NCBI GenBank assembly: GCA_050485365.1
Contig: JBJHBH010000003.1
Location: forward strand, 26,446 to 90,445
Reading direction: 5' to 3'
DNA length: 64,000 bases
From: JARFUG01 sp050485365
GTDB lineage: Bacteria > Desulfobacterota > Desulfuromonadia > Desulfuromonadales > JACZKF01
Program-made: the position numbers and the translations under genes
Notes under the pieces: generated by a model
What the model saw: only the letters and a program-made list of their open reading frames with translations
The model's database searches: none
What the model was told of the DNA's origin: nothing
Shown: positions 63,285-64,000 of the stretch, in pieces
Numbering within the stretch: position 1 is the first letter of the stretch
How the letters are laid out: the number at the start of each line of letters is the position of its first letter

Positions 63285-64000
63285 ATGCCCCGCAGCGCGG
63301 CTCTCTTCATCATCGATCCCCCCGAGCGTCTCGATCCGCCCACCGACACATCCCTGGCCATCATGCGCGAGACGTTGCGCAGAGGAGCCGAGGCGTTCGT
63401 CTGCCACCTCCCCGACCTGCGCCTCGAAGACGGCCGCGCCGCCGTTCGGGCGCGCCCCGTGAGCTTCTGCGCCTCGCAGGAGCTCTACCAGGCGGGGGAG
63501 CCCGCCGATCTCGACCCGCAGGACCTGGCCGCGGTCTACATGCGAAAGGACCCGCCCATCGACGCCGCCTACCTGCACGCGACCTACGTCCTCGACCGCT
63601 TCCCCGCCTCGGTGCTGCAGGTCAACCCGGCCCGCGCCCTGCAGCGTCACTGCGAGAAGCTCATTCCGGCCGATTTCACGGGACTGCAGCCGCCGAGCCT
63701 CGTGAGCGCCTGCGCCCGGCAGCTCGCGGAATTTCTGCACCGCGAAGGGCATATCGTCCTGAAGCCCCTCGACGACTGCAGCGGCCGGGGGATCGTGCAG
63801 TTGCGAAGCGACGATCCAAAGGCGGTTTCACAGATCGAGCGTGCGGTGGCCGCTGAGCGCTTCGTGCAGGCCCAGCGCTTTCTTGCGCAAATCAAGGAGG
63901 GAGACAAAAGGGTACTGCTACTCGGCGGAGAGATTCTCGGATGGGTGCGGCGCCTCCCTGCGCCGGGAGACTTCCGCTCCAACGTCAACGCCGGGGGGCG
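63285..64000 (+). CDS. gshB: Glutathione synthetase-like ATP-grasp enzyme (3' end beyond window)
   Basis: Incomplete gene: 238 codons to the right edge. AAGGAG 8 nt before ATG 63285. Prokaryotic glutathione synthetase order: N-terminal domain (ALFIIDPPERLDPPTDTSLAIM), YMRKDPPIDAAYLHATYVLD, ATP-grasp segments IVLKPLDDCSGRGIVQL and KEGDKRVLLLGGEILGWVRRLPAPGDFRSNVNAGG, which match GshB (KPLDG-GG-G, GDKRVL-DGE). Joins gamma-glutamylcysteine and glycine. Divergent to the Rieske gene. Confidence 0.82.
   Translation, partial: MPRSAALFIIDPPERLDPPTDTSLAIMRETLRRGAEAFVCHLPDLRLEDGRAAVRARPVSFCASQELYQAGEPADLDPQDLAAVYMRKDPPIDAAYLHATYVLDRFPASVLQVNPARALQRHCEKLIPADFTGLQPPSLVSACARQLAEFLHREGHIVLKPLDDCSGRGIVQLRSDDPKAVSQIERAVAAERFVQAQRFLAQIKEGDKRVLLLGGEILGWVRRLPAPGDFRSNVNAGG

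Overview
The window looks like a chromosomal segment of a GC-rich, anaerobic, cytochrome-rich bacterium of the Desulfuromonadales/Geobacterales type (Desulfobacterota). Evidence for this is two OmcS-like multiheme cytochromes, a third multiheme cytochrome with beta-sandwich repeats, a quinone-oxidising bc/alternative-complex-III operon rich in c-hemes, and Rnf-type ferredoxin proteins. A BCCT betaine carrier suggests a saline habitat. No phage, insertion sequence or CRISPR array was seen. The assignment to a group is inference from gene content.

Layout. 1-9.4 kb (minus strand): an envelope and cytochrome module with a FlgO/TolB-like secreted protein (cut by the left edge), a CsgG-like lipoprotein, a ~700-residue beta-barrel protein, two tandem OmcS-like cytochromes and an Ig-domain cytochrome. 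9.7-12.0 kb: a truncated HEPN gene overlapping a nucleotidyltransferase gene, an SDR dehydrogenase, and a complete mntA-hepT toxin-antitoxin pair. 12-19.5 kb: BCCT carrier, porin, MscS channel and a P-type cation ATPase. 19.8-28.8 kb (plus strand): ThDP enzyme, ALDH7-type dehydrogenase, NAD-glutamate dehydrogenase with an apparent frameshift, RnfB and RnfC. 28.8-44.0 kb (mostly minus): MFS carrier, ion/solute carrier plus FAD oxidoreductase, UspA, lysine-6-dehydrogenase-like protein, 3-oxoadipyl-CoA thiolase, class III aminotransferase, PcaJ, PcaI, a divergent KamA and a second ALDH7, followed by a divergent LysR gene. 45-53 kb: cytosine deaminase, PAS-like protein, sensor kinase, MFS carrier, DUF421 protein, tRNA-Arg and a degenerate metallo-beta-lactamase-fold protein. 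53-63 kb (minus): a nine-gene operon joining Rieske and cytochrome b with an alternative complex III. 63.3 kb to the right edge: glutathione synthetase, incomplete.

The most notable system is the 34.9-44.0 kb block. Its enzymes can be ordered into a lysine route that I do not know to be described: L-lysine to beta-lysine (KamA-like), oxidative loss of the 6-amino group (lysine-6-dehydrogenase-like), oxidation of the semialdehyde to 3-aminoadipate (ALDH7), transamination of the beta-amino group to 3-oxoadipate (beta-amino-acid-type class III aminotransferase), then PcaIJ and PcaF to succinyl-CoA plus acetyl-CoA. Glutamate formed in the transamination could be recycled by the glutamate dehydrogenase. 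Supporting a single regulon, an almost invariant 45-nt signature (G(C/T)CATAG, 6 nt, CCTTTGCCCCC, 4 nt, GTAAAACANTATTTTAC) lies upstream of five transcription units: ThDP/ALDH/GDH, FAD oxidoreductase/carrier, uspA, kamA and ALDH7. The last of these is divergent from the lysR gene. The pathway and regulon are inferences from family recognition and sequence inspection.

Two dispersed repeat families are present: five copies of a ~105-118-bp structured palindromic element (16.4, 23.2, 30.1, 36.1 and 42.3 kb), and several C-rich palindromes between genes.
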